This document shows, one piece after another, positions 12,100-24,199 of a stretch of DNA of 64,000 nucleotides (position 1 is the first letter of the stretch; the number at the start of each line of letters is the position of its first letter). Source of the DNA: Cadophora sp. MPI-SDFR-AT-0126 (taxonomy: Eukaryota > Ascomycota > Leotiomycetes > Helotiales > Ploettnerulaceae). Location: NCBI GenBank assembly GCA_020747065.1, contig JAGMVK010000022.1, positions 248,001 to 312,000 of the forward strand. Direction: 5' to 3'. The notes beneath the pieces were generated by a model. That model made no database searches, had not been told where the DNA came from, and worked only from the letters and a program-made list of their open reading frames with translations. The position numbers and the translations under genes were made by a program.

Positions 12100-14042
12100 T
12101 CACGACCCATTCGCCCTCCCCAACAACGGCGTATCCTCACCAGCCTCTCCACCATGGCCCCTCTCCCCACCATTCTCCCCCTCATGATGATGTTCCCTGC
12201 CCGGCTTAATCTTAATATTAGCATACTTCGTCGAACTCGGATGATTAGCCGGGTTCGAAGGTCCCAAATGCTTGATACCCTGCGCCGCCCTGTGACTAAA
12301 TCCAGTAGACGTACGACGAGGTTTCGCGAACGTCTGATTCGTGCCCTCGACTTCTGAACCGGAGATGACGGGCGTGGACTTGCTTTCGGAACCGGCTTGG
12401 ATGGCTGCTATTTCGGGGGCTGCGATGATTACGGGGGCGTTTAGGGTGCGGCGGACGGAGCGCTGGTTGTCGACGTAGACGTCGGATTCGTCGACGATTT
12501 CTCTGGAGGGGCTTGGTCAGAAAATTCACATAAATTCATTCACTTTGGGTTCTGTCATTTTGCCCAGTGTAGATCTTTGGACTTGGATGAAAGGAGGAAG
12601 GTGTATGAGGAAGGTGTACGTACTCGCCGATCAACTCTTCAATGACATCCTCAAGAGTAACAACCCCCAAAGCACCCGCCTGACCACCGGGAGAGTCCGA
12701 GACAACAACCATGTGAGACTTGCCCTCCTGGAAGAAATTGATGATATCCAAGCACGAAGTCTCAGGGGCCGTCTCAGGGAGAGTAGCCAATGCAAGATCA
12801 CACACGCTCTGAGCATCTTCAGGATCATAAGTAATCAGCATCCTCACCAGTAACATGCCAATAAAATTCCGTGGGTTGTTGGGCGTATGAATCGGGATTC
12901 TGGAGTACCCAGCCTGGAGGATCTTATCAACCATTTTCTCGTCGAGAACAGTGTCGCTCGACATGATGAAGACATCTTCAATGGGTGTCATGATACTGCG
13001 GACCGATTTTGCTTTGAGGTCAAGGACGGCGGTAATGATGGTCACCTCGTCTTCGTTGAGTCGCTCGCCGGGTGATTTGCCGAGGGACATGTGAAGGGAG
13101 ACGAGGGTTTTGAGACCAGCTTTCTTGTAGACGGTGCCGTGGTCCTCACCGAGAAGGTAGTCTAGGAGTTTGGCTGTTGGCCAGGCGAGAGGCGACATGA
13201 TGTACATCAGGCCAAGTACGACGGGTGAGAGATAGGAGCCGATTTGGAGACCATAGCGGACGCAGATGGATTGAGGGATGACTTCTCCGAAGATGACTAT
13301 TCAATGTTAGAACAGGTCTTCATAGAATGCTGTGAGGGCATCGAATCGTTTCAATCTGAGCGGAGAAGTTTAGAAAGCAGTCAACAAATGCTCGCTTGAG
13401 TAATCGTGACCTGAATCTTCCTCTCAATCCATACATACCAATCAAAGCCGTAGAACCCACAACAGCCGGCCACCCTCCTCCTAGAGACCTATCCAGAATA
13501 ATAGGCAAAGTCTCATTCGTGATAACATTGCTCAGCAAAAGCGTGACCAAAACCCAATGCTTGCCCCTCTTCAGCAATCTCAGCACGCTACCAGCATGTT
13601 TCTTCTCACTCTCCTCTCCCGAATCATGAATAACCTCAAGATAAACCTCATCTTGACCCATCAATCTGTACCCCGCAAATATAAAAAAAAATCAGTAAAT
13701 TTCTCAAATTAAATCTTGAAATTTGGCATTTCAGCCTCCGAAACAAGGAAGCGGGGATGAGACATACGCAATCGTCAAACCAGCGAAAACTCCTCCGAGA
13801 AGCACGAGGACGAGTGCGATTCCTAGATACAGCCATAATTGCGGATCATCTGGACTGGCACCTTCGTCTTCTTCGAATCTTGAAATGGGCGTTGAGAAGG
13901 GTAATGCGAGGGCTCTGAGGAGAGGTAGGTTCATGAGGATGCTGACTAGCGCAGTAGATCCCAGTCGCTTCGACATCATCAGCGACACCAGGAGCAGCAC
14001 TTCCACTGATATGGAACGATTTGATTGACGACGACAGAACAC
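12100..14042 (-). CDS. MAM3: DUF21/CNNM-type membrane protein with CBS pair (Mam3-like)
   Basis: Membrane protein of the CNNM/CorC family, in yeast Mam3, a vacuolar protein linked to Mg2+ and Mn2+ homeostasis. Model on the minus strand: 13768-14042, 13439-13665, 12624-13296, 12100-12502 (1578 nt, 525 residues). An N-terminal hydrophobic segment is followed by the DUF21 domain: [21 protein letters not shown] and [13 protein letters not shown] are typical, as is [16 protein letters not shown]. The CBS pair begins after DYLLGEDHG, with [12 protein letters not shown] and the second repeat around [22 protein letters not shown]. The C-terminus is a polar tail with HHH and Gly/Glu-rich sequence, ending PLLGRANGS. 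All introns restore conserved residues. The whole protein is intact. Assignment to Mam3 is by family; the transported ion is not shown. Confidence 0.92.
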
Positions 14043-14665
14043 TATTCCTGGGATTGAATTCTAGAAAGGGTGATTGACGATTCTTTGAAGGGAGAAGTGA
14101 GAAATCTGAATGAGCGAGTTGAGATTGAAAGAAGATTAGAATGCGTGTCAGCCTGTAAATTTAGTAGGGTCTCCGTGCCGGTTATCCTGTTTCGCAGTTT
14201 GGACGAGCCGCCAAGTTCTGGGCTGTGGTGCATTGGGAACGTTTTGGCGGGTTGACGCCGAACTTCCTGTTCTATAAAATGACGTTCGTACTTCATTTAG
14301 ATCTGTGGACGACCTCTCGATGGGATTTCTCTTGCAATCGTTGATTTTCACTCATTTTTACTTGAGGCTTCATTGTTCTTTACACACCAGAGTTACGGGC
14401 TTCAGGCGCTAGGTAAGTTAACCCTTTTCATCTTGAAAGCTTCTGCTGCTCGAACGAACGCGACGAGAATCCTAAGTGCCTGAGTTTGTGTACCAGAACG
14501 ATTTTCCTGCTACCAAGTCCATGTATATTACAGAATCGAAGTTTTGAGAGCAAAACTAGGAAGATCATGTTACGACGTTGATATCAATGATTCCTTGTGT
14601 CGATTTCAAAATGGAACTTCGTCAGGAGTGGTGGAAACACTCCTCTATCCATCATTCAGTCATTC
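14043..14665. other. Intergenic between divergent genes
   Basis: About 620 bases between the start of the minus-strand DUF21/CBS gene and a small plus-strand gene. It is likely to hold both promoters. Only short overlapping frames are present, and no site was recognised. Confidence 0.45.
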
Positions 14666-15210
14666 ATGCGTTCAAACTTGATATACTTGATAGCAATATC
14701 CGTCTGGGTCACTTATTTCCAATTCCAACCCCAACTTCCTCTCCACTGTCCGCCCCCAAATACCATCATCCCATCCACCAAATCCCCTCACTCCCCACCA
14801 CATCCAGAACACCGCCCAATAGTTCGATCACCCAGGCGGTGTCGAAGCGCCTTGGGAAACCTACTTGCAAGAACTGTACGTACTTAACGGAGCCCAACAA
14901 TCAAGGTCAGAGACAGACATGGATGCCACCAGCCCAGCCCAGCTACTGAATATATCCAAGCAGCACCTGCTCATGCTCGTCCTGATTCAGTTTCTTCTAA
15001 TCGAGAGCCTAAACATTGCACATTCAGCAAGTAAGCAAAATCTCGAATCCAAACTCCACTCCACATCCAATCTCCCTCCCTCACGTTATCCATCAAAGCC
15101 TCATATCTGTTCCCTGCAAATAAACAGGCTTCTCTAGACCTCTCCCTATATATACTTACAACTTTACTGAGCACGTACTACAGAGGACAGTATTACACAG
15201 TCCTCACTAG
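14666..15210 (+). CDS. Possible small membrane protein, three exons
   Basis: Tentative model of exons 14666-14707, 14823-15030 and 15128-15210, which sums to 333 nt and 110 residues. The middle exon is the best evidence: after an AATAG acceptor it reads FDHPGGVEAPWETYLQELYV and continues into a hydrophobic segment (KQHLLMLVLIQFLLIESLNI), then an exact GTAAGC donor. The last exon follows an AACAG acceptor in the correct phase. The first exon is short and its donor (GTCACT) is weak, so the N-terminus is uncertain. No family is recognised. The overall form, a short polar N-terminus with one membrane helix, resembles the two small genes at 9.0 and 9.9 kb. Confidence 0.35.
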
Positions 15211-16150
15211 ATATAACACAAAGCAGAATTACTCCCTCCCTCACTCCCTCCTTCCCTTACCCCTTCTTTCCCTCCCACCATCCATCCAACTCCCCACCTC
15301 CTTGCTCAACCCTCCCATCATCCAAATCTTCTTCAGGTTCTCATTTCGATATCCTTTTCTGCCTGTCATGTTCTGCCATACTGCCGAGTAATTAAGTAAC
15401 CAATTAGTGAATGGAGAAGAAACCAGGAGTTCGAATCGCGCTTGTTGGTGATATTTGACGTGAAAGTGGGATGGGAAAGAAAGTAAAAAAAAAAAAAAAA
15501 AGAAACAAAGAGAATAAATACGGGAGGGTGTGATGGGAATTTTGATGGGAAGAGAAATGTAATACAGTGGGCAAGGGATTAGAACGACTGGAAGGAAGGG
15601 AGGGAAGGGAGAAGGAAGGAAGAAAAGAGTAGATAGGAAGATCAGAGAGAGAAAACGTTGAGAGTGTTTAAGACCGACGCAATATAGTATATAATCACGA
15701 AAGAACGGCATACTGCTTGCTGAGCTTGTGACTGCAACTAGAAACGATTTCAGAAAAAAAAAGTTAGGTGGGTGTAGGAGCACGAGGATGAAACGAGGTT
15801 TTTTTCTTTTCAAAAATGACAGAATAACTTGTTATGTGATTGTAATGGCACGAGTACGTCTTTAGACAATAACAGATGCGCGAAGAATCGCAGGAATTTA
15901 GTGAACGTGATGAACGAGAGTTTATATTACAAGTTATATCATTCTCAAACGATTGGCTTTGCTTGTAATAATGTTTCTACTCCACCGCTCTAATATCATG
16001 GGGTATACACACACAATACAAACTCCCTTTCCCGCCACCATGCCCTGTCCACCCATTTCCATTTCCATTTGATTTGATTTCCCCACCTTCCTTCCTTTCC
16101 GTTACACGAAATACACATGCAATACAGAGAGATAAGACGAGAGATTGCAT
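15211..16150. other. Intergenic, low-complexity
   Basis: About 940 bases with pyrimidine/purine-skewed tracts, including a run of A at about 15485-15501 and GAAGG-type repeats near 15590-15630. The long minus frame here is compositional. This is probably the 3' side of the permease gene and the small plus gene. Confidence 0.5.
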
Positions 16151-18120
16151 CTAGAAGACAGCATTGAGGAAACGCTTCCACGCTGGCTTAGCAGCCATGA
16201 TCTCACGATGAGCATTGATAGACTCCCAATCGTGCTCACGACGTCCGGTATCGACATCCATATCAGCGAGCTTGACCCATCCCTTGCGCTTCCAGATCCA
16301 GCCGACGACGTAAAAGAGGATGACGACTGGGAGGGCGAGGTAGGCCTTGAAGAAGTCCTCGGCTGATGCGAGACCACCACCGATGGGGGCGATGGCAACG
16401 AAGAATTGGGCGGCCATACAGATGAAGACGAGGAAGAGACCGAGGTAGGATCCGTAGACTCCACCAATGGCTTGGAATGGAATCTCGTCGAGGGTGTGGC
16501 CTTGGGCCTTCCATCCGGAGCGGAAACGGATGTGTGCCTGTTCAAAATGTTAGAAATTGCTTTTCTGGACCACAGAGGAAATTCAACAACTTACCAAGCA
16601 GATGGACCCCCAGGTGAAAAGAGCCGCGAGACCAGACAACGCAAGAAGCCAGTCGAAGACAACACCACCGGATGAGGCGAGGACAATGTAGGCGAGGGCA
16701 CCAAAGAGGAGATTGACGGCGACGGACCAGGTAGGACGTCCAGCACGGTCGATGGTGGCGAACAACTTGGGAGCGTAACCTTGCTGGGCAAGAGCAGTCA
16801 AGGTACGGGAACCACCGTAGACGCAAGAGACACCAATGGACATGACGGAGACGAGAATGACAATGTTCATGAAGTGGTCGAATCCCTTGAGACCGGCATA
16901 CTTTCCGGCAAGCACAAATGGTGATGTACCGTCGGCGTATGGGTTATCGGCGCCGAGTAGTTGATCATCCTTGGAGCTGACCAAAAGACCAACGAAAGTA
17001 AGACCAAGGATATAGAACCTGATATTCAGTTAATAAATTGTCAAATTGAAACGCTTCAAGTGTACTTACAAAGTAATTCGCCAGAAGACTTGCTTGATGG
17101 CTCCTGGGAGGGACTTGGCTGGGTTTTTGGCCTCAGCAGCGGCAAGACCGACAAGCTCAGTTCCGGAGAAAGCGAAGGCTGCAACGACGAAGACGGAGCA
17201 GAATCCACGGAATCCGTGCTGGAACGCACCTGGGTCGTACCAAAGACGAGCACCCCAGTACTCGCTGTAACGTCCACTCTTTGGTCCACCACCGCAGACG
17301 AGGATGAGAGCGATGAACATGAAGATGACGGTAGCACTGAGCTTGAAAATAGCTGCAAAGAATTCCTCCTCAGCGTATCCAAGAGTACCGAAGATGTTGG
17401 TGATAATGATGAAGACCCAGAAAATTGTGATCCAAACAGCCACACTGGTATCTTTGTCCCAATACGATACTGTGAAGGATACGACTGTTAATTCAAGAGG
17501 TAAGACGATCAGCCATTGGATGACCTAATTTACGTCAGCGATGTTTTGGCGATGTTTATGAATTCGGGTAACTCACGTAATTCCAGCCCATGGCGAAACC
17601 CCAGGATGCATCGATAAACCGGATAGAGTAGGTGTAGAAACCACCAGAGATGGGGAACATGACAGCCAGTTCACCCAGAGCATAGACGACGTTGAAGATC
17701 ATGACACCAGCGATGAGGAAACAGATCAGGACGGAAGCGGGACCACCACTGGTGAAGGACTTTCCGGAACCGACGAAGAAACCAGCACCAATCGAACCAC
17801 CAATTGCAATCATGTGCAAATGACGGGCTTTCATGGACTTATCGAAATCCGCCACTTGTCCATCAGCGGCAGTACCTGCGAGGTAGTTAGCATATAGCTA
17901 TGGGACGGCAAACGAGGTTACACGAACGTTTCTGGAAACTCCTCAAGTTCAGACCGTTACGGGTCATGAAGTCAACCTCACGGTTGGATGGCAGGTCGCC
18001 ATGGTGAGTGAGAGGATCGTGGCCGGTAACCACACCCTTCTCAGTGTCGCGGACTGGGGAAGTCTCGGTGTCGCTGCCCTTGATGGGCTGGGTCCCCGCT
18101 GGGTACTCCTCCTTGGACAT
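16151..18120 (-). CDS. Amino-acid permease (YAT family)
   Basis: Plasma-membrane amino-acid/proton symporter of the fungal YAT family in the APC superfamily (Gap1, Dip5 and relatives). Model on the minus strand: 17928-18120, 17577-17875, 17070-17524, 16595-17018, 16151-16537 (1758 nt, 585 residues). A polar cytosolic N-terminus of about 75 residues precedes KARHLHMIAIGGSIGAGFF, the first membrane helix with the family's substrate-binding G-(S/T)-G motif. Further hallmarks are FPISGGFYTY, FSGTELVGLAAAEAKNP, SVMSIGVSCVYGGSRTL and the conserved QGYAP. Twelve membrane segments are apparent. All five exons join at conserved sequence, which makes the model secure. The N-terminus contains Lys residues where Gap1-type permeases are ubiquitinated. 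The specific substrate cannot be read from sequence; broad neutral amino acids are plausible. Confidence 0.95.
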
Positions 18121-18516
18121 ATTATTAGATCGTTACTGTATGGAAGGAATGTAGAGGACGACAACTAGGCGCAGAGTCGAAGTCGTGTTGGTGATGAACC
18201 CTCGAACTGGCGAGATACAGGGACTGGAACAGGAAGAGGAAACAGGAGGGGAAGAGTTTCATTTTGTATTCACGCAGAGCCGGCCCAAGGTAACCCAGGT
18301 TATTCACAGCTCCCCTCCCTCCCAAACTCAGCTCCTGGTCCTCCTCCCATGGGATCAACGGGGGGCATGTCGCCTCCCTTGTCACGCAGACTGTGGATAC
18401 TAAACCAGCATGGATTGACCATTAAAGGCACAGCGATAGCGACCTTCTGGATGGAGGAGTTTGGTCTCTTGGCAATGGCTTGCCCAGACGTGTTGCCAAG
18501 GGACTTATGGCCTTGT

Positions 18517-18522
18517 CTTATC
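18517..18522 (-). promoter_or_regulatory. Possible GATA site upstream of the permease
   Basis: The plus strand reads CTTATC, i.e. GATAAG on the permease strand, about 400 bp before its start codon, with a CCAAT-type pentamer (ATTGG on the plus strand) next to it. Fungal amino-acid permeases are commonly controlled by the AreA/Nit2 GATA factor under nitrogen limitation. A single six-base match occurs often by chance, so this is a suggestion only. Confidence 0.2.
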
Positions 18523-19798
18523 TATTGGCCGCTTGGCTCAATAATAAAACCGACCGCATTCCATGCTAGCCTAGAAATTGCCAACAGCACAAGATCTCTT
18601 GATCGCATCAAGACCAGCATTCTTGTGCGTTCCATCTCTTGTAAATTACCTCGCCGCCTTGGATGCAGAAGAGCCGCAGTGGGCGTTCAACGACACGTCT
18701 TGGACAAGGTAGGTGAAATGCGCATCAAATTATATCGTGAAAAGATCTGCGATGGCGACAGTGGCTGAAAGCCTCTAGCAAACAATCATGCAAGCCCCGC
18801 GTTTGGCTAATACCAATTACTGTGTTCTCCGGTAGATTAGAGTTGCTGATAGCGCTGTCACTGGACTAAACAGTGGGGTTCGGACAGGGAGGAGGGAGCG
18901 GGAATGGGACTGGCGTGAAGGCTGATGCGGGAAGAAAGCAGTAGAACACATAGCAGACCAGAGCCCGTCCGGAGTAGAGCATGCCTGCCCTGGGTAGTCC
19001 AACGGGGGGGGTTCAAGGGCCATCACTACTGGTGGATCCGTAATAATAAAGTCAAGGTGGTGGTGGTGAGATGGCGATGATGGGAAGGGAAGGGCAGGGT
19101 CCCAGTAGGCAGTGCGCGAGACCCGAGGGGGAAAAGTGAAAGAAAGAAGGAGGGAGGGGAGGGGAGGTGGGCACGACAAGGGAGTGCGTGATGATCCCAG
19201 GCTCCCGTCCCCATCCCATTTCGACTTTCATTCCAACGGCCCCATGTTGTCGAGGCAGAACAGAATAGAACAGGACACGGCAAGCGGCTTTCACGATGCG
19301 TCCCTTCCCCTGCGAGCGAGGGATCGAAGAGATGGATGGCTGATCAGGACGTCCGTCCATCACTCGTTGCTGGTGTGGTAAGAGAAACAGAATGGTGGAC
19401 CGAGGCCGAGGTGACAACAGGATAGGATAGGCGAAGGCAAGGGAGCGTGATTCGAAGATGCTGTCATTAGTGTATCGTGGGATGTCTAGTGTTCTGTCAA
19501 TCGAAGCCTTGAGGCGGTCTTGGACTTCTTGGTGGAACATCACGACGACAAAGCACACGAAGAGCACGAGAGAGAAAGAAAGACACACGCACACAAGACT
19601 CGGAGAGAACGAAGCCAGTGCAGCATCTGGGCAGATGAGGATGTTCCAATTGAGTTTGGTCTACAAGTGAACCCTGTCAGTCCAGGCCTGTCAGAGCTCC
19701 TGAAACCGAATTCAAGAAGCGGGGCCGTCTTGGCAGGTCACGAGTCCTCAGCATGATTCGTGCTTTCTTCCCCGCCTCCGTTTACAACTGTCCATTTT

Positions 19799-19818
19799 TT
19801 TCTTTCTTTCTTTCTTTC
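19799..19818. repeat. TTTC microsatellite
   Basis: A run of about five TTTC units directly after a T tract. Simple-sequence repeat without other context. Confidence 0.7.
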
Positions 19819-22800
19819 CCTAGTTAGGAAGGAGCTTGGGTCCCGTAAACACTGGTCACAAATGCCCCGCCCCCCCCGGCTTGCCGAACTTTTTGCATCG
19901 CATCCTCGCCTCGCCCGCCTCCATCCATGCTCCATCGCTATGAACCTTATCAGCTTGGCGTCCCCTGATCCAATAGGAGTCTCCGAATAGCCTCGCTTTC
20001 AAATTGTCACCGATGGATAGACGCGGCTGCCCCGGGATTGGCCCTGTCTCGACTGCTCCTTGTCATGTTCCCTGTTCCACCGCCACCAGGACCATTTCCT
20101 CGCCGCCTTCCATTCTGCTTCCAGAACGATTCTCGACCAAAGCTAATGCTAGCCAAGGCTGAGAATTACCAACGTGAGGAATCGCCAAGGCTGAGATTGC
20201 AAGTGAGACCTGGAGAGTGCCTTTTTTGGAGGGAGGAAGAAGGGGATAATCGAAGCGAGGTGGCTGGCTTGTTGTCTACGGACGTACGTATCTCGTTCTC
20301 TTTCAGCTTCCCTTTGCTTTCTCTTTCTCCTTTTCGGGACTGCCTTTCCCTCTATCCTCTGCAGACTTGCTGGCGTCGCTTCATTCCGAGCGAGGCGTCA
20401 TCTGTGAGCCGCGATCCGTCAAACCGCCCGTGACCCGTGTGAACACAACACAACATGGCCCGACACACCACTTCATTTCTATTCTCGCCTGGTGCAGCCA
20501 CACGATTGGACCTTCCGTATTCAAGTTCGCTCTTCCAAGCCTCATCTGCGTTCCCGTATTGCAGCCAAGGCCGTGCGATCCCAATAAACGTTGTTGTCCT
20601 CTCTTGTCCTCCCGTCACTAATCCGATCCTCAGCCAACAGGAATCAAACATGAGCCATTTTTAAACCGCATCCCAGGTTTGCCAACCCGGCTTCGGCTTA
20701 TATTTTCTTCCAGGTGCTTATGTTGGCTTGGGTTCATGTTACCGCATGGCGTGCCTACTTGGCTAAGTACAGTAACACTTCTAACGACTTTTAATAAACT
20801 GGCGGCAAGAGTACCTTTGTCGGATATGTACCCTGTATCAAACGCTCGAAAACAGTTTCGCATTGACGCCAATCATGCCAGGTACATCTCAGAAACGCAC
20901 ACTAAGACCACACTATGGGTTTATACCGGAGAATTATTTACTTACCCGAAGAACAACAGAAGTTGCGATGGTACCCGCAACTACGTATTTGTCTCCTCAG
21001 TGGGTATCAAATTCGCCCCTCTTCGGATTGATTAACTTCAGGGTACGGTATGGGTATGCAGGTTTCGTCTCCGCTTTTTGCACTTTTGGATATCAGTTCG
21101 TTAATCTTCGCTCCATTCGAATTACAAGGTTTCCTATCTTTTCTGGGGAAGGATTTGTTAGATCGTTGACTACACGTTCTCCACTTCTCTAAGTTCGTCT
21201 CACGATGTTGTCTTACAACTTGCAGATACTCGTGGAGATCCAAAATCAAAAAGTATGGTGAGGTCAACATCCGGCAATTGCTCTGTGTTCGAGGGGTAAA
21301 GATATTCAATTACGCGATCTGTTTGTCACAACTCCCGGCTTAAGGTTTCCCCTCATTCTTTTTTTATGCTTTCATTGCACATATTACGTTTTCCGGCATT
21401 TGCGACAAATGTTTATTCGTCTACTTCCGGGCCAGTTTTCGTAGCTGTTACTTAACAGTCAAATCTTTTTTAATCACCTGCTTCTCTTGAATATATCCCT
21501 CACTATTACAAAGACTAGACCGGGGCAAAGATACTTTCCTTAGACTCTGACACCAAGAAGCTAGAAACATTCTAGAAAACTTACTGACTTTTGCAGAAAG
21601 TCAGATCAATCCCACCGTGACCCCTAAAACCTAGATCCATACCCAGACACTTACAGATACCAAGCAAATCAAAATCTCACCACTTCAATTCAGGACAAAC
21701 AACCGTTCCGGACTCCCGGCAATCCTTTCTGGCCGATCATCCATGATCCTTCTCCAAACCACCTCATCCCTCTCTTAAGTCTCGCGCATCAATAAATCTC
21801 ACCATCCGTATCTCACACCAATCAAAGTAATCATATTCATCTCTCCCGCACCCACATACCCACATCCTTCTAGAAGAATTTTCGAAGGATCGAGGATCTT
21901 CCGACATGGGAGGTATGGGGCTCGCGTGCGCCGCATCCCATCGTGGCGCTGAGTCGTTCCAAGACGCGAAAGCGAGGGCTCACTCACACCTCACACATCC
22001 ATGAGCTTACTGCCGCGAATATGCAATGCGGTATTCCGTGGCCGAATCTTACTGCTTGGCCTTGAAACCCCACGAAATGCACTTTTAGCCAGCGCCACCC
22101 GCTTTGTCCAATGGCACGACGTGGCCTTGGTATGCATACAACTTATGACTGGGATACTGGCAACTGGGTTGCAAGCGAGGAAGAGAATCGGTTTCTCGCC
22201 ACTTCCTTTCAAAATCTCATGCGACCTCACCTCAAATCACCTCACCACACTCACTTCTTTTTCAAACTTCGCTCCACGGCCTGCTGCCTCAGTTTTCCAG
22301 GTTCCTAGTCCAATCGTCCCAATCGCATTCATTCCCCCCCGGATTTCTCACTTTTGAAATCCTCCCTCATATGCATTCTCATTCTCTTCCTCCCATTACA
22401 TTCACTCAGTCCTCCCGCCATCAGGTCACTTTCCCACCCCCAAGTGCACTCTGCAATCTCCTCATCTTCTTATCCACCTCATGCCCACTCCCAAACAAAA
22501 CCCAACCAGCAAATACAGAATCACAACAACATGTGTCGTGCCTAGCAGCGTGAAGATGTTGGCTAAGAGGATGAACTGAACTCCCAGCCAGGGACAGATT
22601 TGCTATTGTTCTATACTATCGCAGTCTTTTACTTCTCCCCTTTTTCCTTTCTTGCCTATGGATTCTGAAGGCTCGAAGGTAAGTCGCCTGGGAGAGGAGA
22701 GGAAAAGTGGTATATAAGTCAGTGAGTGAAGAGTACTTAATGGTGCTTTACTACTCTTCAGAACGTCATTTATCTTCATGGTTACCCTCTCGATCGTCGG

Positions 22801-23334
22801 GATGGTATTTCTAGCTGGTATAAGCTGGATTGGCATTTCAGCGTCCATTTTGCTGCGTTTTCGTTTCTCTCCCTCCTTCCTCAACACCTCCCCTACTATT
22901 GCATCGTCGTCGTTGTCCTTCTAAGTACGAAAATGTGGGAACTAGAGAACGAGCAGATCTCACTTCTCACTCAAGCAAAGTCAGATTGTGAATTGCTTCA
23001 CCGGTTCCCTTGATTTATTTCCACTTTTCGTACTGATGGCTAGATTTGTAGTGTCGTTTGCTTGTTTTAGGCATTTCACGGATTAGAGTACAGTACCTAT
23101 CATACTAAATTCGCGATAATACTATAACATGTAGTTCTTGCTTGTGCGCTAGATTTCTCCTGCTATGATGCTATACCCTTGTGCGGACCATGTCTATGGC
23201 ACCTGAACTATTGTCCTATTATGGGATTTCCGTTGTGATATGCGCCGCAACAACTACCTCTCAAACTTGATTGTCGCCCGCCGTATGGCCTTGCATCTCC
23301 TTTGAGCGCTACTCCTTTGTCTTAATTTCAATTC

Positions 23335-24121
23335 TCATTTCCATTTCCGCTTCCATCTTAAGCTCCGAATATCCCGTACGAAAGAACCCTCTTCTTCTTC
23401 TTCTTCTTCTTCTTCTTCTTCTCCCCCTTCTCCCTTATCCCCCTTCAGCATTTTCTTCCTCCCCAGAAACCTCCCCACACCCCTAACCGCCTCAGAAGTC
23501 ACACCTTCATCTCTCTCCTCCTCGCTATCATCATCATCGTCACTTCCCGCGTTTTCATCCTTCCGCTTCCACTCATCATTCCCTCGATCCTCAACCCCAA
23601 TCGGATTTCTGGCTTCCAGATCTAAATCTGCCTTCGACGCGGGTGGTCATATGACAGCTTTTGGCAGGGGCTGAGTCTGAGCTTGACTTTCACCTTGAGC
23701 TTGAGTTTCAGTTTGAGACAGCAGAGAATAACGCGATTGACGTCCACGACTATCGTGGATCCGTCGTATCCACACCCCTATGAGGTAACTGAGTAGGAAT
23801 ATGAGTGGGACGAATGTGTATGCGAAGATCTGTGTATGCTATACTTCATTTTATTCAAGTCAAGGCGATGGAAGGGTGGGGACACATTGGGAAAGATGCG
23901 GAGGAGGGTTGGAGAATCAGATGCCAGAGGGATCATGGAGGTTCAGCCGAGGAAAGAGATTTAAATGTTATTCGACGTACCTTTACCCTTCTTGCCGCAT
24001 CAGCATCGATGTCTAGTTGGAAGGGGGACATTCGACGCTGTATCGTCGAGCTGAGCCTAGATTCCATCCTTTCGTTCCTTAGCAGCATGTCCACTTTCGA
24101 ATGCAGTATCTGAACTTTCAT
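23335..24121 (-). CDS. Doubtful coiled-coil/membrane protein, interrupted or unusually spliced
   Basis: On the minus strand an open segment starts at the ATG at 24119-24121 (MKVQILHSKVDMLL..., helical and charged). It splices at 23981 with a GTACGT donor to an acceptor at 23830-23832, and continues with a hydrophobic helix (FAYTFVPLIFLLSYLIGVWIRR) and a Gln/Thr-rich tail. The frame then meets TGA at 23647-23649, giving 107 residues. The same frame stays open beyond it for another 103 codons, encoding acidic, poly-Asp and poly-Glu sequence, until a TGA at 23335-23337. A 66-nt GT..AG segment covering the first stop would keep phase, but its donor (GTGAAA) is weak. The true 5' end may lie further upstream, as the frame is open to about 24158. 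Not recognised as a known family. Confidence 0.35.
23391..23422. repeat. CTT (GAA) trinucleotide repeat
   Basis: About ten CTT units in a row. Read on the minus strand in the open frame described for 23335-24121 it encodes a run of about eleven glutamates. Confidence 0.85.
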
Positions 24122-24199
24122 AATATCATATCTCTGCTCTCTAATCTCATTGATCTTGATTTACTTCAGAGTTATATATCGTGAGTGAGCGAAAGACGT

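Larger units (their letters stand above)
18121..23334. other. Gene-poor stretch of about 5 kb
   Basis: No gene is supported on either strand. Many short frames (under 180 codons) overlap in several phases, are rich in Pro, Ser, Arg or His, and show no domains or consistent splice pattern. The left part is presumably the long upstream region of the amino-acid permease. It contains simple-sequence pieces, such as a TTTC tract near 19800. A non-coding RNA or unrecognised fast-evolving small gene cannot be excluded. Confidence 0.5.

Noticed and set aside
15241..15813. 190-codon minus-strand frame with many Phe/Leu/Pro
   Set aside because: Produced by purine-rich simple sequence (GAAGG, A tract) on the plus strand; not protein-like.
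19052..19594. 180-codon minus-strand frame
   Set aside because: Composition follows a skewed low-complexity region; no domain and no splice partner.
23391..23422. Possible short-repeat array
   Set aside because: It is a plain CTT microsatellite without unique spacers, so not a CRISPR-like structure.
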